DNA from: Gammaproteobacteria bacterium 54_18_T64 | Lineage (GTDB): Bacteria > Pseudomonadota > Gammaproteobacteria > Pseudomonadales > Porticoccaceae | Direction of reading: 5' to 3' | Assembly: GCA_002162825.1 (NCBI GenBank) | Contig: MAAU01000087.1 | Location: forward strand, 1-46,242 | DNA length: 46,242 bases | Shown here: positions 26,611 to 35,610 of the stretch, piece after piece | Numbering within the stretch: the stretch's first letter is position 1 | Layout: the number at the start of each line of letters is the position of its first letter | Program-made: the position numbers and the translations under genes | The notes under the pieces: generated by a model | The model's database searches: none | Told to the model about the DNA's origin: nothing | Seen by the model: the letters and a program-made list of their open reading frames with translations, nothing else

Positions 26611-27264
26611 CTATGTCAGGGCTGCCGTAATACGATCCTGCACATCATCGAGTGCGCCAATACCATCGACACGGGCATTGCGTGGTGCCGGCTTGTCGCC
26701 CGCCTGCAACAGGTTTTCATAAAAGGCAACCAACGGTTCCGTTTGCTCGTGATACACCTTCAAACGATTGCGCACAGTGTCTTCACTATCGTCGACACGC
26801 TGAATCAGCGTCTCACCGGTAACGTCGTCAATACCTTCTGACTTTGGTGGATTATGGGCAACATGGTAGACCCGACCTGAACCCTCATGAACACGCCGGC
26901 CGCTCAAGCGAGACACTATTTCATTGTCGGCAACGTCAATTTCAAGAACGACGTCAATCCCTATGCTGGCATCGACAAGTGCTTGAGCCTGGGGGATGGT
27001 ACGGGGAAAACCATCGAACAGAAAACCATTAACGCAATCGGCCTGTTGAATACGCTCCTTAACCAGGTCGATAATCAGCTCATCAGAAACCAGTCCACCA
27101 GAGGCCATAATATCTTTCGCTTTTAAACCCAGCTCGGTGCCGGCTTTAACTGCGGCTCGCAGCATGTCGCCCGTCGAAATTTGTGGGATACCGTATTTTT
27201 CTGAAATATATTGTGCCTGGGTTCCTTTTCCAGCTCCGGGTGGGCCTAGCAGTATTAATCGCAT
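26611..27264 (-). CDS. adk: Adenylate kinase
   Basis: Interconverts ATP + AMP and 2 ADP in the cytoplasm. The P-loop GPPGAGKGT is at 7-15 and the AMP-binding FDGFPRT is near 83. The LID domain is of the long type ([19 protein letters not shown]) and lacks a Cys4 zinc site. The start is ATG 27264 with GGAG 7 nt upstream; 217 aa is the normal long-form length. It is followed by hemH in the common adk-hemH order. It is separated from mazG upstream by about 180 bp that shows no gene. Confidence 0.96.
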   Translation of the reverse strand: MRLILLGPPGAGKGTQAQYISEKYGIPQISTGDMLRAAVKAGTELGLKAKDIMASGGLVSDELIIDLVKERIQQADCVNGFLFDGFPRTIPQAQALVDASIGIDVVLEIDVADNEIVSRLSGRRVHEGSGRVYHVAHNPPKSEGIDDVTGETLIQRVDDSEDTVRNRLKVYHEQTEPLVAFYENLLQAGDKPAPRNARVDGIGALDDVQDRITAALT

Positions 27265-27445
27265 CAATGTTCTCCGATTTGCGGGTAGGTACCGAATAGC
27301 TAATTACAGGGCAGGTTACCGACATGTTCTCGCCAGTGATCACTGCATTTCTCTCATTACTTAATGGTTTAACGGCACCAAAAAAAAGGCCGAACTTTAC
27401 ACTGAACCAAGCTTTTCCACAAGTCATTGAAATAACAGTTAATCA

Positions 27446-28285
27446 CTAGCTGGCAGGTGTGTTTTCCATGTTTTTTACCTGTAGCCACAGATCATTTTTT
27501 TCTTCCAGGCTCAATTCTTCAAAATCAAGCCCCTTATTATCTGCTATTACTTCCATGGCGCGGAAGCGAGTTGAAAATTTCAGGTTGGCTCCTCGCAGGC
27601 AGGCTTCCAGATCAATGCCCCTGTGGCGCCCAAAATTTGCGCAGGCAAAGATTAAATCCCCAAGCTCTTCTTCAATGTGCTTGGCGTTATTGAGCTCAAT
27701 GGCCTCTCGCAATTCAGCGAGTTCTTCATCAATTTTTTCTAACACCGGTCGGTAGTCTGGCCAATCAAAGCCATGATTGGCCGCGCGTTTTTGTAGTTTC
27801 ACAGCGCGGCTTAGTGCCGGCAAGGCTAGGGGAATGTCGGATAAGCGTTCGAGGGCACCTTTATCAAGGCGATCTTTAGCTTTTAATTTTTCCCAGGTAC
27901 TGCGAATCGCAGCTTGGTCTGGCACAAAACCGCTTTGCCGCTCGCTGTACAAAGTGCCATCGGGAAAGACATGAGGGTGTCGTCTAATCAATTTGGCCGT
28001 TAGAACATCAATAATCTCTTGGAAATCGAACAAATCCTGCTCTTTTGCCATCTGGCTATAAAAAACCACCTGGAAGAGTAAATCCCCGAGCTCTTCACAC
28101 AAATGAGAAAAATCACCTCGTTCAATGGCATCGATCACCTCGTAAGTTTCTTCAAGGGTGTGAGGCACGATACTCTGGAAGTCCTGCTTAATATCCCAGG
28201 GACACCCGGTACCCGGATTGCGTAGGCGAGCCATCAAATAAATCAAATTTTCAAGGGTATAAACCGTCCTTTCAGTGCTCACCAT
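27446..28285 (-). CDS. mazG: Nucleoside triphosphate pyrophosphohydrolase MazG
   Basis: The start is ATG 28285, preceded by GAGGAG 7 nt upstream (279 aa); the longer open frame to 28330 lies inside relA and is unsupported. Two MazG domains are visible, the first with HTLEETYEVIDAI...LCEELGDLLFQ metal-binding Glu/Asp residues, the second with ELREAIEL...IEEELGDLIFA. The enzyme hydrolyses (d)NTPs to NMP + PPi and in E. coli lowers (p)ppGpp levels. The gene overlaps the 3' end of relA by 14 bp, so the two are translationally coupled, which suits the shared link to ppGpp. Confidence 0.95.
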   Translation of the reverse strand: MVSTERTVYTLENLIYLMARLRNPGTGCPWDIKQDFQSIVPHTLEETYEVIDAIERGDFSHLCEELGDLLFQVVFYSQMAKEQDLFDFQEIIDVLTAKLIRRHPHVFPDGTLYSERQSGFVPDQAAIRSTWEKLKAKDRLDKGALERLSDIPLALPALSRAVKLQKRAANHGFDWPDYRPVLEKIDEELAELREAIELNNAKHIEEELGDLIFACANFGRHRGIDLEACLRGANLKFSTRFRAMEVIADNKGLDFEELSLEEKNDLWLQVKNMENTPAS

Positions 28286-30506
28286 CTGGTGTCTCCTCAA
28301 CCAGGCGGCAGGCATCCACAACATTATCAATTTGACATAGTTTACTGAGTAAGCGGCTCAGTGCCTCCATATTCACCACTTCGGTGGAAAACCCGGTCTG
28401 GACCAGGCCGTCATCCGTTTCGACGCTATTTAAACTGCCGATATATAACCCTTCCCGATCAATCAAACCGGTGATATCACGTAATAAGCCCGCTCTATCA
28501 TAAGAACTCACCTGAATCTTCACCGGGTAACGCAGCTCTGGAGTCCCACCCCAGGTGACTTTCAAGACCCGGCGTGGTTCTTCGGCTTGTAGGCGTAGCA
28601 AAGCACCGCAGTCTGCGCGGTGAATGGTGACACCCCTCTTAGCGGTTAAATAACCGCAGATAGCATCGCCCGGCTGTGGTGCACAGCAATGCGCCACCCG
28701 TGTCAATAAATTACCCACGCCATAAATATAAAAAGCCGTGTCAGCATAGCGGCTGGCATTTGATTGGGGCGATGGCGTCGGGCGCCCCGCCACGACCCAC
28801 GTGCCCTGGGCAGCGCGAATAACCTGAGTAGAGCTAATATCACCGGCACCAATTGCCGCGTATAAACCCTCGGAATTCTGTTTATTAAACTTACTGGCGA
28901 TAGTGTCCAGCTGAGCCAAGTCAATGCCGAGGTGGCGGGTTTCACGGTTGAGTATGCGCTGTCCGGCCTCAATATTCTGTTCGCGATTTTGTGTGCGAAA
29001 CCACTGTTGAACTCTGGCCCTTGCCCGTGTCGTTTGCAGATAACCCAGGGATTCAACCAGCCAGTCGCGGCGTGGGGCATCGCGTTTACCGGTAATAATT
29101 TCAACCTGATCACCGGTTTTTAATGTCGCGTTCAAGCTAACAATATCGCCATTAACTTTAGCCCCACGACAACGATGACCAATTTGGGTGTGAACTCGGT
29201 AGGCAAAATCAATCGGTGTCGCACCAAGGGGCAGATCAATAATATGGCCCTCGGGAGTAAAGACATAAACCTGTTCACTACCGCTTTCAAGCTCAATAAA
29301 ATCACCTAGGTTCTCATGCCATTCCAGTACCTGCCTGAGCCAGGCAATTTTTCCCTCGTAATTATCGTCAGCGGCACTGCTATCACCGGCTTTGTATTGC
29401 CAGTGAGCGCAAATACCCAGCTCGGATTCCTCATGCATTTCGTAGGTGCGAATCTGAATTTCTACTACTTTTCGCCCTGGACCAATCACCGCCGTATGCA
29501 GGGATTGATAGCCATTTTCCTTTGGGGAGGCAATGTAGTCATCGAACTCATTGGGAATATTGCGCCACTTACTATGGACAATGCCCAATACTGCGTAGCA
29601 GTCACTAACGGCTGGCACCAGCACCCTGATGGCTCGAATATCGTAAACTTGAGAAAAACCAATATCTTTGCGGTGCATTTTTCGCCAAATACTATAAATG
29701 TGTTTAGCGCGGCCCGTCACCTCATTGCGATTGTTGATTTGGTTCAGTTCATCTTTAATTGTCGCGATGGCGCTGTCGATGTATTGCTGACGGTCAATGC
29801 GTCGCTCATCAAGTAGGCGAGCAATTTGTTGGTATTCATCCGCTTCGAGATAGCGAAAAGCCAGATCTTCCAGCTCCCACTTTAACTGCCCGATACCCAG
29901 ACGATCGGCAAGCGGTGCATAGACGTCAAAGATCTCCCTGGCAACCTGTCTGCGCTTTTCCTCTGGGGCGGTTTTCACCATGCGAATCGCACAGGTGCGT
30001 TCGGCCAGTTTAATCAACGCTACTCGCACGTCATCAATGACAGAAACCAGCATTTCTCTAACTTTATTAGCCTGTTGTGAGGCATCCTGACCCAGTACAT
30101 TTTGTACCGAATCATTGCGTAAACCGCTAATCACCGCCATGCGCAATACGTTGCTAATTAATGTCGCGACAGTATCACCGAACCTCTCGCTCACAACATT
30201 AATACTGAGCTTTCCCTCGCGTACTGCACGGTACAAAATACCGGCCTGTAGGCCCTCACAATCCATTCGCAGGTCGGAGAGAATGTCGGCTATTTCAAGA
30301 CCCATTTGCAAAATACTGCCGCGAAAAACAGATTCGCCCACCAGGGAGGCATTTACCTCCGTCTCTTTTGCCAGGTTGGCGGCCTGACGCAATCGTTTGC
30401 GGGAAGGCATATCCAATTGACATTTGTCGACTATTTTATCAAGCCAAAGATTCAGATCCGCAGGGCCCTGTGCCGGAGTGGCATGAATTTCTCGGACTTG
30501 TACCAA
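28272..30506 (-). CDS. relA: GTP pyrophosphokinase RelA (ppGpp synthetase I)
   Basis: A 744-residue ribosome-associated stringent-response synthetase. The start is TTG 30506 (MVQVRE), with AGGAG 6 nt upstream and the same first residues as Pseudomonas RelA. The N-terminal hydrolase domain lacks the HD metal motif (LYRAVREGK in place of LHDTVED), so it is a synthetase-only RelA and not a SpoT. The synthetase domain is at about 230-370 (HIYSIWRKM, YDIRAIRVLV, GYQSLHTAV), TGS at about 410-475 (VYVFTPEGHIIDLP), then a Cys-rich zinc-finger region (HCCAPQPGD) and a C-terminal ACT domain (about 665-740). It overlaps mazG and follows cysM. Confidence 0.96.
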   Translation of the reverse strand: MVQVREIHATPAQGPADLNLWLDKIVDKCQLDMPSRKRLRQAANLAKETEVNASLVGESVFRGSILQMGLEIADILSDLRMDCEGLQAGILYRAVREGKLSINVVSERFGDTVATLISNVLRMAVISGLRNDSVQNVLGQDASQQANKVREMLVSVIDDVRVALIKLAERTCAIRMVKTAPEEKRRQVAREIFDVYAPLADRLGIGQLKWELEDLAFRYLEADEYQQIARLLDERRIDRQQYIDSAIATIKDELNQINNRNEVTGRAKHIYSIWRKMHRKDIGFSQVYDIRAIRVLVPAVSDCYAVLGIVHSKWRNIPNEFDDYIASPKENGYQSLHTAVIGPGRKVVEIQIRTYEMHEESELGICAHWQYKAGDSSAADDNYEGKIAWLRQVLEWHENLGDFIELESGSEQVYVFTPEGHIIDLPLGATPIDFAYRVHTQIGHRCRGAKVNGDIVSLNATLKTGDQVEIITGKRDAPRRDWLVESLGYLQTTRARARVQQWFRTQNREQNIEAGQRILNRETRHLGIDLAQLDTIASKFNKQNSEGLYAAIGAGDISSTQVIRAAQGTWVVAGRPTPSPQSNASRYADTAFYIYGVGNLLTRVAHCCAPQPGDAICGYLTAKRGVTIHRADCGALLRLQAEEPRRVLKVTWGGTPELRYPVKIQVSSYDRAGLLRDITGLIDREGLYIGSLNSVETDDGLVQTGFSTEVVNMEALSRLLSKLCQIDNVVDACRLVEETPDGEH

Positions 30507-30546
30507 GCTAGGCTCCTAAAGTAAAAGCAGCAAAGAAAAGGAATTA

Positions 30547-31437
30547 TTAGACACTGAACAGCCCCGAGGAGAGGTAGCGATCACCACGATCAGAAATCGA
30601 AACCACAATGGTGGCATTTTCCAGCTCACTCGCCAAGCGCAGGGCACCTGCGACAGCACCGCCGGATGAAACACCACAAAACACACCCTCTTTGCGGGCC
30701 AAATCTCGCATCCTGTCCTCGGCTTCACGCTGAGCAATATCCAGTGTTCTATCGATGCTAGCCGCGTCAAAAATACCCGGTAAGTAGGCCAACGGCCAAC
30801 GGCGAATGCCGGGTATACTCGCGCCCTCTGCCGGTTGCAGGCCAATAATTTGAATATCCTTATTAAAGGTTTTCAAGGCCTGGGAGACGCCCATAATGGT
30901 GCCAGTGGTACCCATAGCAGCGACGAAATGAGTAACCCTACCTTCTGTTTGGCGCCAAATTTCTGGCCCCGTACCTTCGATATGAGCGCGGGGGTTATCG
31001 GCATTATTGAACTGATCGAGTACCAGGCCCTTACCATCTTCCTCCATCTGCAGAGCGAGATCACGAGCCCCTTCCATGCCCTCCTCCTGGCTAACCAATA
31101 TCAGTTCGGCCCCGTAGGCCAACATAGCCTCCTTGCGCTCCTCCGTCATATGGTCGGGCATAATCAATATCATTCGGTAACCCTTAATGGCCGCAACCAT
31201 TGCCAGGGCTATACCCGTATTGCCACTGGTGGCCTCGATTAGCGTATCACCCGGCTTGATTGTCCCCCTGGTTTCGGCATGGGCAATCATGCTCAAGGCC
31301 GGTCGATCCTTCACCGAACCGGCAGGGTTGTTACCTTCGAGTTTCAGCAGTATCGTATTATTGAGCCCCGCGCTAAGACGCTGCAAACGCACCAGAGGCG
31401 TATTGCCAATGCAGGACTCTATGGTCGGATATTCCAT
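30547..31437 (-). CDS. cysM: Cysteine synthase B
   Basis: A 296-residue PLP enzyme that makes cysteine (or S-sulfocysteine) from O-acetylserine and sulfide or thiosulfate. The PLP Lys is Lys43 in NPAGSVKDRPA, the substrate loop is EATSGNTGIAL, and the phosphate loop is the GTTGT region. The C-terminal end ISDRGDRYLSSGLF is a CysM rather than CysK feature. It is 40 bp upstream of relA and likely co-transcribed. The cysM-relA-mazG order also occurs in Pseudomonas, with other genes between. Confidence 0.95.
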   Translation of the reverse strand: MEYPTIESCIGNTPLVRLQRLSAGLNNTILLKLEGNNPAGSVKDRPALSMIAHAETRGTIKPGDTLIEATSGNTGIALAMVAAIKGYRMILIMPDHMTEERKEAMLAYGAELILVSQEEGMEGARDLALQMEEDGKGLVLDQFNNADNPRAHIEGTGPEIWRQTEGRVTHFVAAMGTTGTIMGVSQALKTFNKDIQIIGLQPAEGASIPGIRRWPLAYLPGIFDAASIDRTLDIAQREAEDRMRDLARKEGVFCGVSSGGAVAGALRLASELENATIVVSISDRGDRYLSSGLFSV

Positions 31438-31506
31438 GTTTGGATTCTACTCGCTTACAAAAATTCTATTTTAGGCCCCTAGGCCCCCACTATCGATTGA
31501 ATCGAT

Positions 31507-31527
31507 CCAAGCCCTAAGACGGCTTGG
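31507..31527. other. Small hairpin between acpS and cysM
   Basis: CCAAGCC and GGCTTGG form a 7-bp stem with a 7-nt loop. A second small dyad (ATCGATT-G-AATCGAT) lies just to the left. Neither side has a T tract, so this is not a standard terminator. It may be a processing or attenuator structure. Confidence 0.3.
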
Positions 31528-31597
31528 CTATATTGACTAACTTTACGAACATACCAAACAAAGAGGGTGAACTCTTCGCCAAAAAACCAGATCTTTA

Positions 31598-31981
31598 CTA
31601 AGCACTCAAAACCACAAAAGCCAACGCCATGTCTTGCTCATCTGACAAACTGAGATGAATCGTTTCAGCACCTAAGGCTCTGCAAGCAAGTAAGGCATTG
31701 TCGGACAACGTTATTTCAGGTGCACCACTTGCGGTATTACTCACCAGAATATGCTGCCATGAAACCTCGCCAATACCGGTTTTCAGGGCTTTACTCACGG
31801 CCTCTTTGGCGGCAAAACGCTTCGCCAAAAATGCAGCTTGTGAACGAGCTGTATTTTTCTGTGTGAAGCTCAGTAACTCTTCAGGACGCAAAATGCGCTT
31901 TGCAAAGGCCTCACCCCGGCGCTCCAGCACCGCCTCTATTCGACTAATGTGCACCAGATCACTGCCAATACCCACTATCAT
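31598..31981 (-). CDS. acpS: Holo-[acyl-carrier-protein] synthase
   Basis: Transfers phosphopantetheine from CoA to the acyl carrier protein. The 127 residues include GIGSDLVHISRIE with Mg-binding Asp8, and FLAKRFAAKEAVSKALKTG with Glu60. It starts 3 bp after the recO stop. In most gammaproteobacteria pdxJ lies between recO and acpS; here it is absent. Confidence 0.95.
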   Translation of the reverse strand: MIVGIGSDLVHISRIEAVLERRGEAFAKRILRPEELLSFTQKNTARSQAAFLAKRFAAKEAVSKALKTGIGEVSWQHILVSNTASGAPEITLSDNALLACRALGAETIHLSLSDEQDMALAFVVLSA

Positions 31982-31984
31982 TAC

Positions 31985-32743
31985 TTATCCACCCTTAGCG
32001 CCCTGAGCTACGCTGCCTGGAGCTCGCACTTGGCGAAAGAGTTGTCGGCTCAACAGAGGGCGGCCACCAAGCTGGGCTTGTAAGGCACTACGCGAAAGCA
32101 ATTTTGCACAGCGCCTAACATCTGACGAGCGGTAGTCGTTTTCGGCAATTGCCAACAAATGCTCCCCAGCAAAGCACACTTCTTTATTATTACCTGTCCA
32201 GGCATCTATGCGCATAAAACCCTGGTCAGGGCTTAAATGATAGTGTTCGCCGGCGATAATGGGGCGACCCTCTACGGACTCTGTAGTCATATCGAGGCCA
32301 TAGCCTAATTCGTCCAGGAGCAACAATTCAAAACGACGCAACAGAGGTTCAGGGTCCGTACCGTTACTGAGCTGTACAATCAGTTCACCATAGCTATCAA
32401 ACAAGCTTTCGTGGGGTACATATTCGGGCAGTAAACGCAGCAGTAATTCATTGAGGTACAGGCCTATATACAACATTTCACCGTGTAAAGCCGAGCTTCT
32501 ACCCGACGATTCAACCCCGGTCAGATTTTTCAAATCGCCCTTGCCCCGCCAGGACAGGAATAACGGCGTAAAAGCCTGTAGTTGATGACCGCCTAGTTTC
32601 TTTTTACCGCGCCCCCCCCTAGCCACCGCACGTAAGCGGCCAAAATCCCGAGAGAAAAGGTCCACTATGTGGCTGCTTTCACGATAATTTCGTGTGTGCA
32701 AAAGATAAGAATTTTGTTGATCGGCGTTGCTCAGCATTGTCAC
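31985..32743 (-). CDS. recO: DNA repair protein RecO
   Basis: A 252-residue RecFOR-pathway mediator that loads RecA on SSB-coated gaps. The N-terminal OB fold includes SYLLHTRNYRESSHIVDLFSRDFGRL and the basic VARGGRGKKK; the central helical domain contains LYIGLYLNELLLRLLP. No Cys4 zinc finger is visible, as in other gammaproteobacterial RecO. GTG 32743 or ATG 32737 can serve as start; neither has a strong ribosome site. It is 57 bp after era. Confidence 0.92.
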   Translation of the reverse strand: MTMLSNADQQNSYLLHTRNYRESSHIVDLFSRDFGRLRAVARGGRGKKKLGGHQLQAFTPLFLSWRGKGDLKNLTGVESSGRSSALHGEMLYIGLYLNELLLRLLPEYVPHESLFDSYGELIVQLSNGTDPEPLLRRFELLLLDELGYGLDMTTESVEGRPIIAGEHYHLSPDQGFMRIDAWTGNNKEVCFAGEHLLAIAENDYRSSDVRRCAKLLSRSALQAQLGGRPLLSRQLFRQVRAPGSVAQGAKGG

Positions 32744-32799
32744 AATAACCAGGCTACAAAACCCATAAGTGACGTCATTTGGCTCCCGCCTGTAGGTAG

Positions 32800-33702
32800 T
32801 TAATCCTGATAGCCAAGGCTGCGGAGCGCGCGTTCATCATCCGACCACCCGCTACGTACCTTCACCCACAGGGTCAACATGACTTTACTGCCAAAGAGGC
32901 GTTCCATATCGATGCGCGCTGCCTGGCCAATACTTTTCAAACGCTTGCCCTTTTCACCAATTATTATTTTCTTTTGCCCTTCCCGTTCCACCAAAATTAG
33001 CGCGTTAATATGGCGGATATGCCCCTTCATCTCAAAGGCTTCAATTTCGACTGTGATTTGATAGGGTAGTTCCGCGCCGAGTTGACGCGTGATTTTTTCG
33101 CGCACCAGTTCGGCGGCGAGGAAGCGTTCGGATCGGTCGGTAATTTGATCTTCTGGAAATAAAAACACATTGTCTGGAATATGCCGACTAATTTGCTCTT
33201 CCAGTAAATCGAGGTTTTTTTTCTGCAAGGCAGAAACGGGAACTATTTCTGCCTTTGGCATCAACTGCTGCAGGTATTCAATATGAGGTAGGAGTTCAGC
33301 ACGATCTTCTATTCTGTCTATCTTATTAATGGCGACAATGAGCGGCGAATCCGAAGCGCTAAGCTTTTCCGCCACCTCTTTATCGGCATCCGTCCACGAC
33401 AGGCGATCGACCACGAAAACGATAATATCGACATCCCGAATCGCGCTTTGTGCCGCTTTATTCATATAGCGGTTGATGGCCTTATCTTGATCGCTATGAA
33501 TGCCCGGGGTATCAACAAAAATAAGCTGGCAATCATCCGAGGTTTTAATACCCAGGACATTGTGGCGGGTGGTCTGTGGTTTACGAGAGGTAATACTTAG
33601 TTTTAAGCCGAGCATGTGGTTAAGCAAGGTGGACTTACCCACATTGGGACGACCAACAATGGCCACATAGCCACAACGTTGCTGAACTTGCTCTTCTACC
33701 AT
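32800..33702 (-). CDS. era: GTPase Era
   Basis: The start is ATG 33702 (300 aa, matching E. coli at 301); the open frame continues 39 codons into rnc without support. G1 is GRPNVGKS at 17-24, followed by the G2 region [11 protein letters not shown]3 DTPGIH and G4 NKID. The C-terminal KH domain ([17 protein letters not shown]) binds the 3' end of 16S rRNA. It functions in 30S assembly. The start is 4 bp after the rnc stop, the usual rnc-era coupling. Confidence 0.97.
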   Translation of the reverse strand: MVEEQVQQRCGYVAIVGRPNVGKSTLLNHMLGLKLSITSRKPQTTRHNVLGIKTSDDCQLIFVDTPGIHSDQDKAINRYMNKAAQSAIRDVDIIVFVVDRLSWTDADKEVAEKLSASDSPLIVAINKIDRIEDRAELLPHIEYLQQLMPKAEIVPVSALQKKNLDLLEEQISRHIPDNVFLFPEDQITDRSERFLAAELVREKITRQLGAELPYQITVEIEAFEMKGHIRHINALILVEREGQKKIIIGEKGKRLKSIGQAARIDMERLFGSKVMLTLWVKVRSGWSDDERALRSLGYQD

Positions 33703-33706
33703 TGGA

Positions 33707-34411
33707 TCACCGCCCTTTGCCCGTTTTGTTACTTTGAATTTGTAGATCGTTGAGCGCCACCGTCGCCGCCGCTTGCTCAGCCTTGCGCCGACTGCTAGCT
33801 GAACCGCGATAATCAGCACTTACCCCAACAAGGCAGCACTGCACCTCAAAATGCTGGGCATGGCCTTCACCGCTAACATTAAGCAGCCTGTAATCTGGTA
33901 ATGCAGCACCCTTACCCTGTAAATATTCCTGCAAACGCGATTTTGGATCCTTGTGCTCATCCCCCAGGGACAAACTCTGTAACAGGGGTTCAAACCAGGC
34001 AACGAGACAAGCGCGGCAGGTATCAAAGCCGCCATCGAGTAAAATGGCCCCGATCACCGCTTCATAGGCCCCAGCTAAGATGGAGTCGCGGCGAAAACCA
34101 CCACTTTTCAATTCCCCTGAACCGAGTCGCAGTTGTTCACCCAGGTCAATTGCCCGTGCCATTGTTGCCAGGGCCTCACCCTTCACCAGTACTGAGCGCA
34201 AGCGGCTCAAATCGCCTTCACTGGCGGCGGGAAAGTGACGATAGAGCATCTCGCTAACGACCATACCCAGTACGGCATCGCCGAGAAATTCCAGACGCTC
34301 ATTATTCGTCGAACCAAAGCTACGGTGGGTTAGGGCTTGTTCAAGTAAAGCGGGCTCAGAAAAATCATGGCCGAGACGATTAATAAAACGACGCAGGGAA
34401 ATATTCAGCAA
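33707..34411 (-). CDS. rnc: Ribonuclease III
   Basis: A 234-residue double-strand RNA endonuclease for rRNA processing and mRNA turnover. The catalytic signature [13 protein letters not shown] (37-49) has Glu41 and Asp45, and a second acidic pair lies in [16 protein letters not shown]. The C-terminal dsRNA-binding domain is at about 155-225 ([14 protein letters not shown]...[10 protein letters not shown]). It follows the DUF4845 gene and precedes era by 4 bp. Length is as in E. coli. Confidence 0.96.
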   Translation of the reverse strand: MLNISLRRFINRLGHDFSEPALLEQALTHRSFGSTNNERLEFLGDAVLGMVVSEMLYRHFPAASEGDLSRLRSVLVKGEALATMARAIDLGEQLRLGSGELKSGGFRRDSILAGAYEAVIGAILLDGGFDTCRACLVAWFEPLLQSLSLGDEHKDPKSRLQEYLQGKGAALPDYRLLNVSGEGHAQHFEVQCCLVGVSADYRGSASSRRKAEQAAATVALNDLQIQSNKTGKGR

Positions 34412-34432
34412 GGAGGCACACCGATCATAAAA

Positions 34433-34801
34433 TTAGCGGGCAGAAGTATCATAGGTATTCTTAAACACGACAACGACATCAACATTGGCCAATAAATTTA
34501 CTCGTCGCTCATAATCCAGACTCACTGTGGTGGCCGTTTTTTTACGCTCAATCACCGTGTCCTTGGCATTCACATCGCGAATATTATTGATCGTAAAAGA
34601 GTTCTGTAGGCGCCGACGTATTTTTGAATCACTGAGCTTGTGGATGGGCTCATCAGCCAAAGACTGTAAGGCGGCATTAACAAAGGAATTATCGAGATAG
34701 AGAGGACCGATGGCCGTTGCGATGGTGAGAAAAAATCCAGCAATGCTCAAAATTAACAAGATACCCAGTGCCGACAAGCCCCGCTGTTTACGCTGCCTCA
34801 T
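34433..34801 (-). CDS. DUF4845 single-pass membrane protein
   Basis: A 122-residue protein with a basic N-terminus (MRQRKQRGLS) and one hydrophobic segment at about 9-32 resembling a pseudopilin-type or signal-anchor sequence. The remainder is periplasmic and includes DEPIHKLSDSKIRRRLQN and a beta-rich end. It matches DUF4845 proteins found between lepB and rnc in Pseudomonas. GGAGAATAGGGT precedes the ATG. Function is unknown. The conserved place next to signal peptidase I hints at a link with membrane protein export. Confidence 0.85.
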   Translation of the reverse strand: MRQRKQRGLSALGILLILSIAGFFLTIATAIGPLYLDNSFVNAALQSLADEPIHKLSDSKIRRRLQNSFTINNIRDVNAKDTVIERKKTATTVSLDYERRVNLLANVDVVVVFKNTYDTSAR

Positions 34802-34820
34802 ACCCTATTCTCCACTCGCT

Positions 34821-35609
34821 TTAACGTATGCTTCCCACTGTATCAAAACTGGGAATGCTTAGCACTTTCTCCCAGTGCATCCACACGGCAAAGGCCTTGC
34901 CGACCACGTTTTCTTCAGGAACCGGGCCCCATCTTCGGCTATCACTACTATTATCACGATTGTCACCCATCATGAAGTAGTGCCCTTCCGGTACGACGGT
35001 ACTAAAATTGCGCCCATAGGGTCCCGGCGTTTGATGCTTGCGAATCAGATGGTCAACGCCAGTCAGTGCCTCCATCATCACCTGTGCATTACTGGCCGAA
35101 TTCGATTCTGTGAGACTTTTTTCGACAAAATAGGGCTCGGCATTATCAAGTGTCGATTGGGGCATTTTTTGACCATTCACGAACAGCACATTGTTGATAA
35201 CACGAATTTCATCACCAGCCAAACCAATCACACGCTTAATAAAATACCGCTTGTCATTGGGTGGGAAGAACACCATCACATCACCGCGCTCGGGCTCGCC
35301 TAGCGAGAGAACCTTAGTACCGCTGACAGGCAGGCGTAGACCATAGGCAAATTTATTGACCAGGATAAAATCGCCAACTTTCAGGGTTGGTATCATCGAA
35401 CCGGAGGGGATTTGGAAGGGTTCCACGATAAAAGAACGCAGCACCAAAACCACTAGAAGCACCGGGAAAAATGGCGCCGTGGACTCGATATACCAGGGTG
35501 CCAGTTCTTTTTGTTCACGTTGTTTGGACAGATAGAAACGATCGACCAGCCACATAAAGCCGGCTAAGCCAGTCAGCACAACGAGGATCAGCGGGAAGTC
35601 GAAATCCAT
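34821..35609 (-). CDS. lepB: Signal peptidase I
   Basis: A 262-residue inner-membrane serine/lysine protease that removes signal peptides. There are two hydrophobic segments (about 5-25 and 46-62). The catalytic Ser71 is in FQIPSGSMIPTLKVGD and the general-base Lys125 in RYFIKRVIGLAGDEI. The conserved GDNRDNSSDSRRWG is box E. It starts 1 bp after the lepA stop, so the two are translationally coupled. Confidence 0.96.
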   Translation of the reverse strand: MDFDFPLILVVLTGLAGFMWLVDRFYLSKQREQKELAPWYIESTAPFFPVLLVVLVLRSFIVEPFQIPSGSMIPTLKVGDFILVNKFAYGLRLPVSGTKVLSLGEPERGDVMVFFPPNDKRYFIKRVIGLAGDEIRVINNVLFVNGQKMPQSTLDNAEPYFVEKSLTESNSASNAQVMMEALTGVDHLIRKHQTPGPYGRNFSTVVPEGHYFMMGDNRDNSSDSRRWGPVPEENVVGKAFAVWMHWEKVLSIPSFDTVGSIR

Positions 35610-35610
35610 T

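Noticed and set aside
27265-27445. Gap between mazG and adk examined for a terminator or small RNA
   Set aside because: No stem with a T tract and no conserved element recognised.
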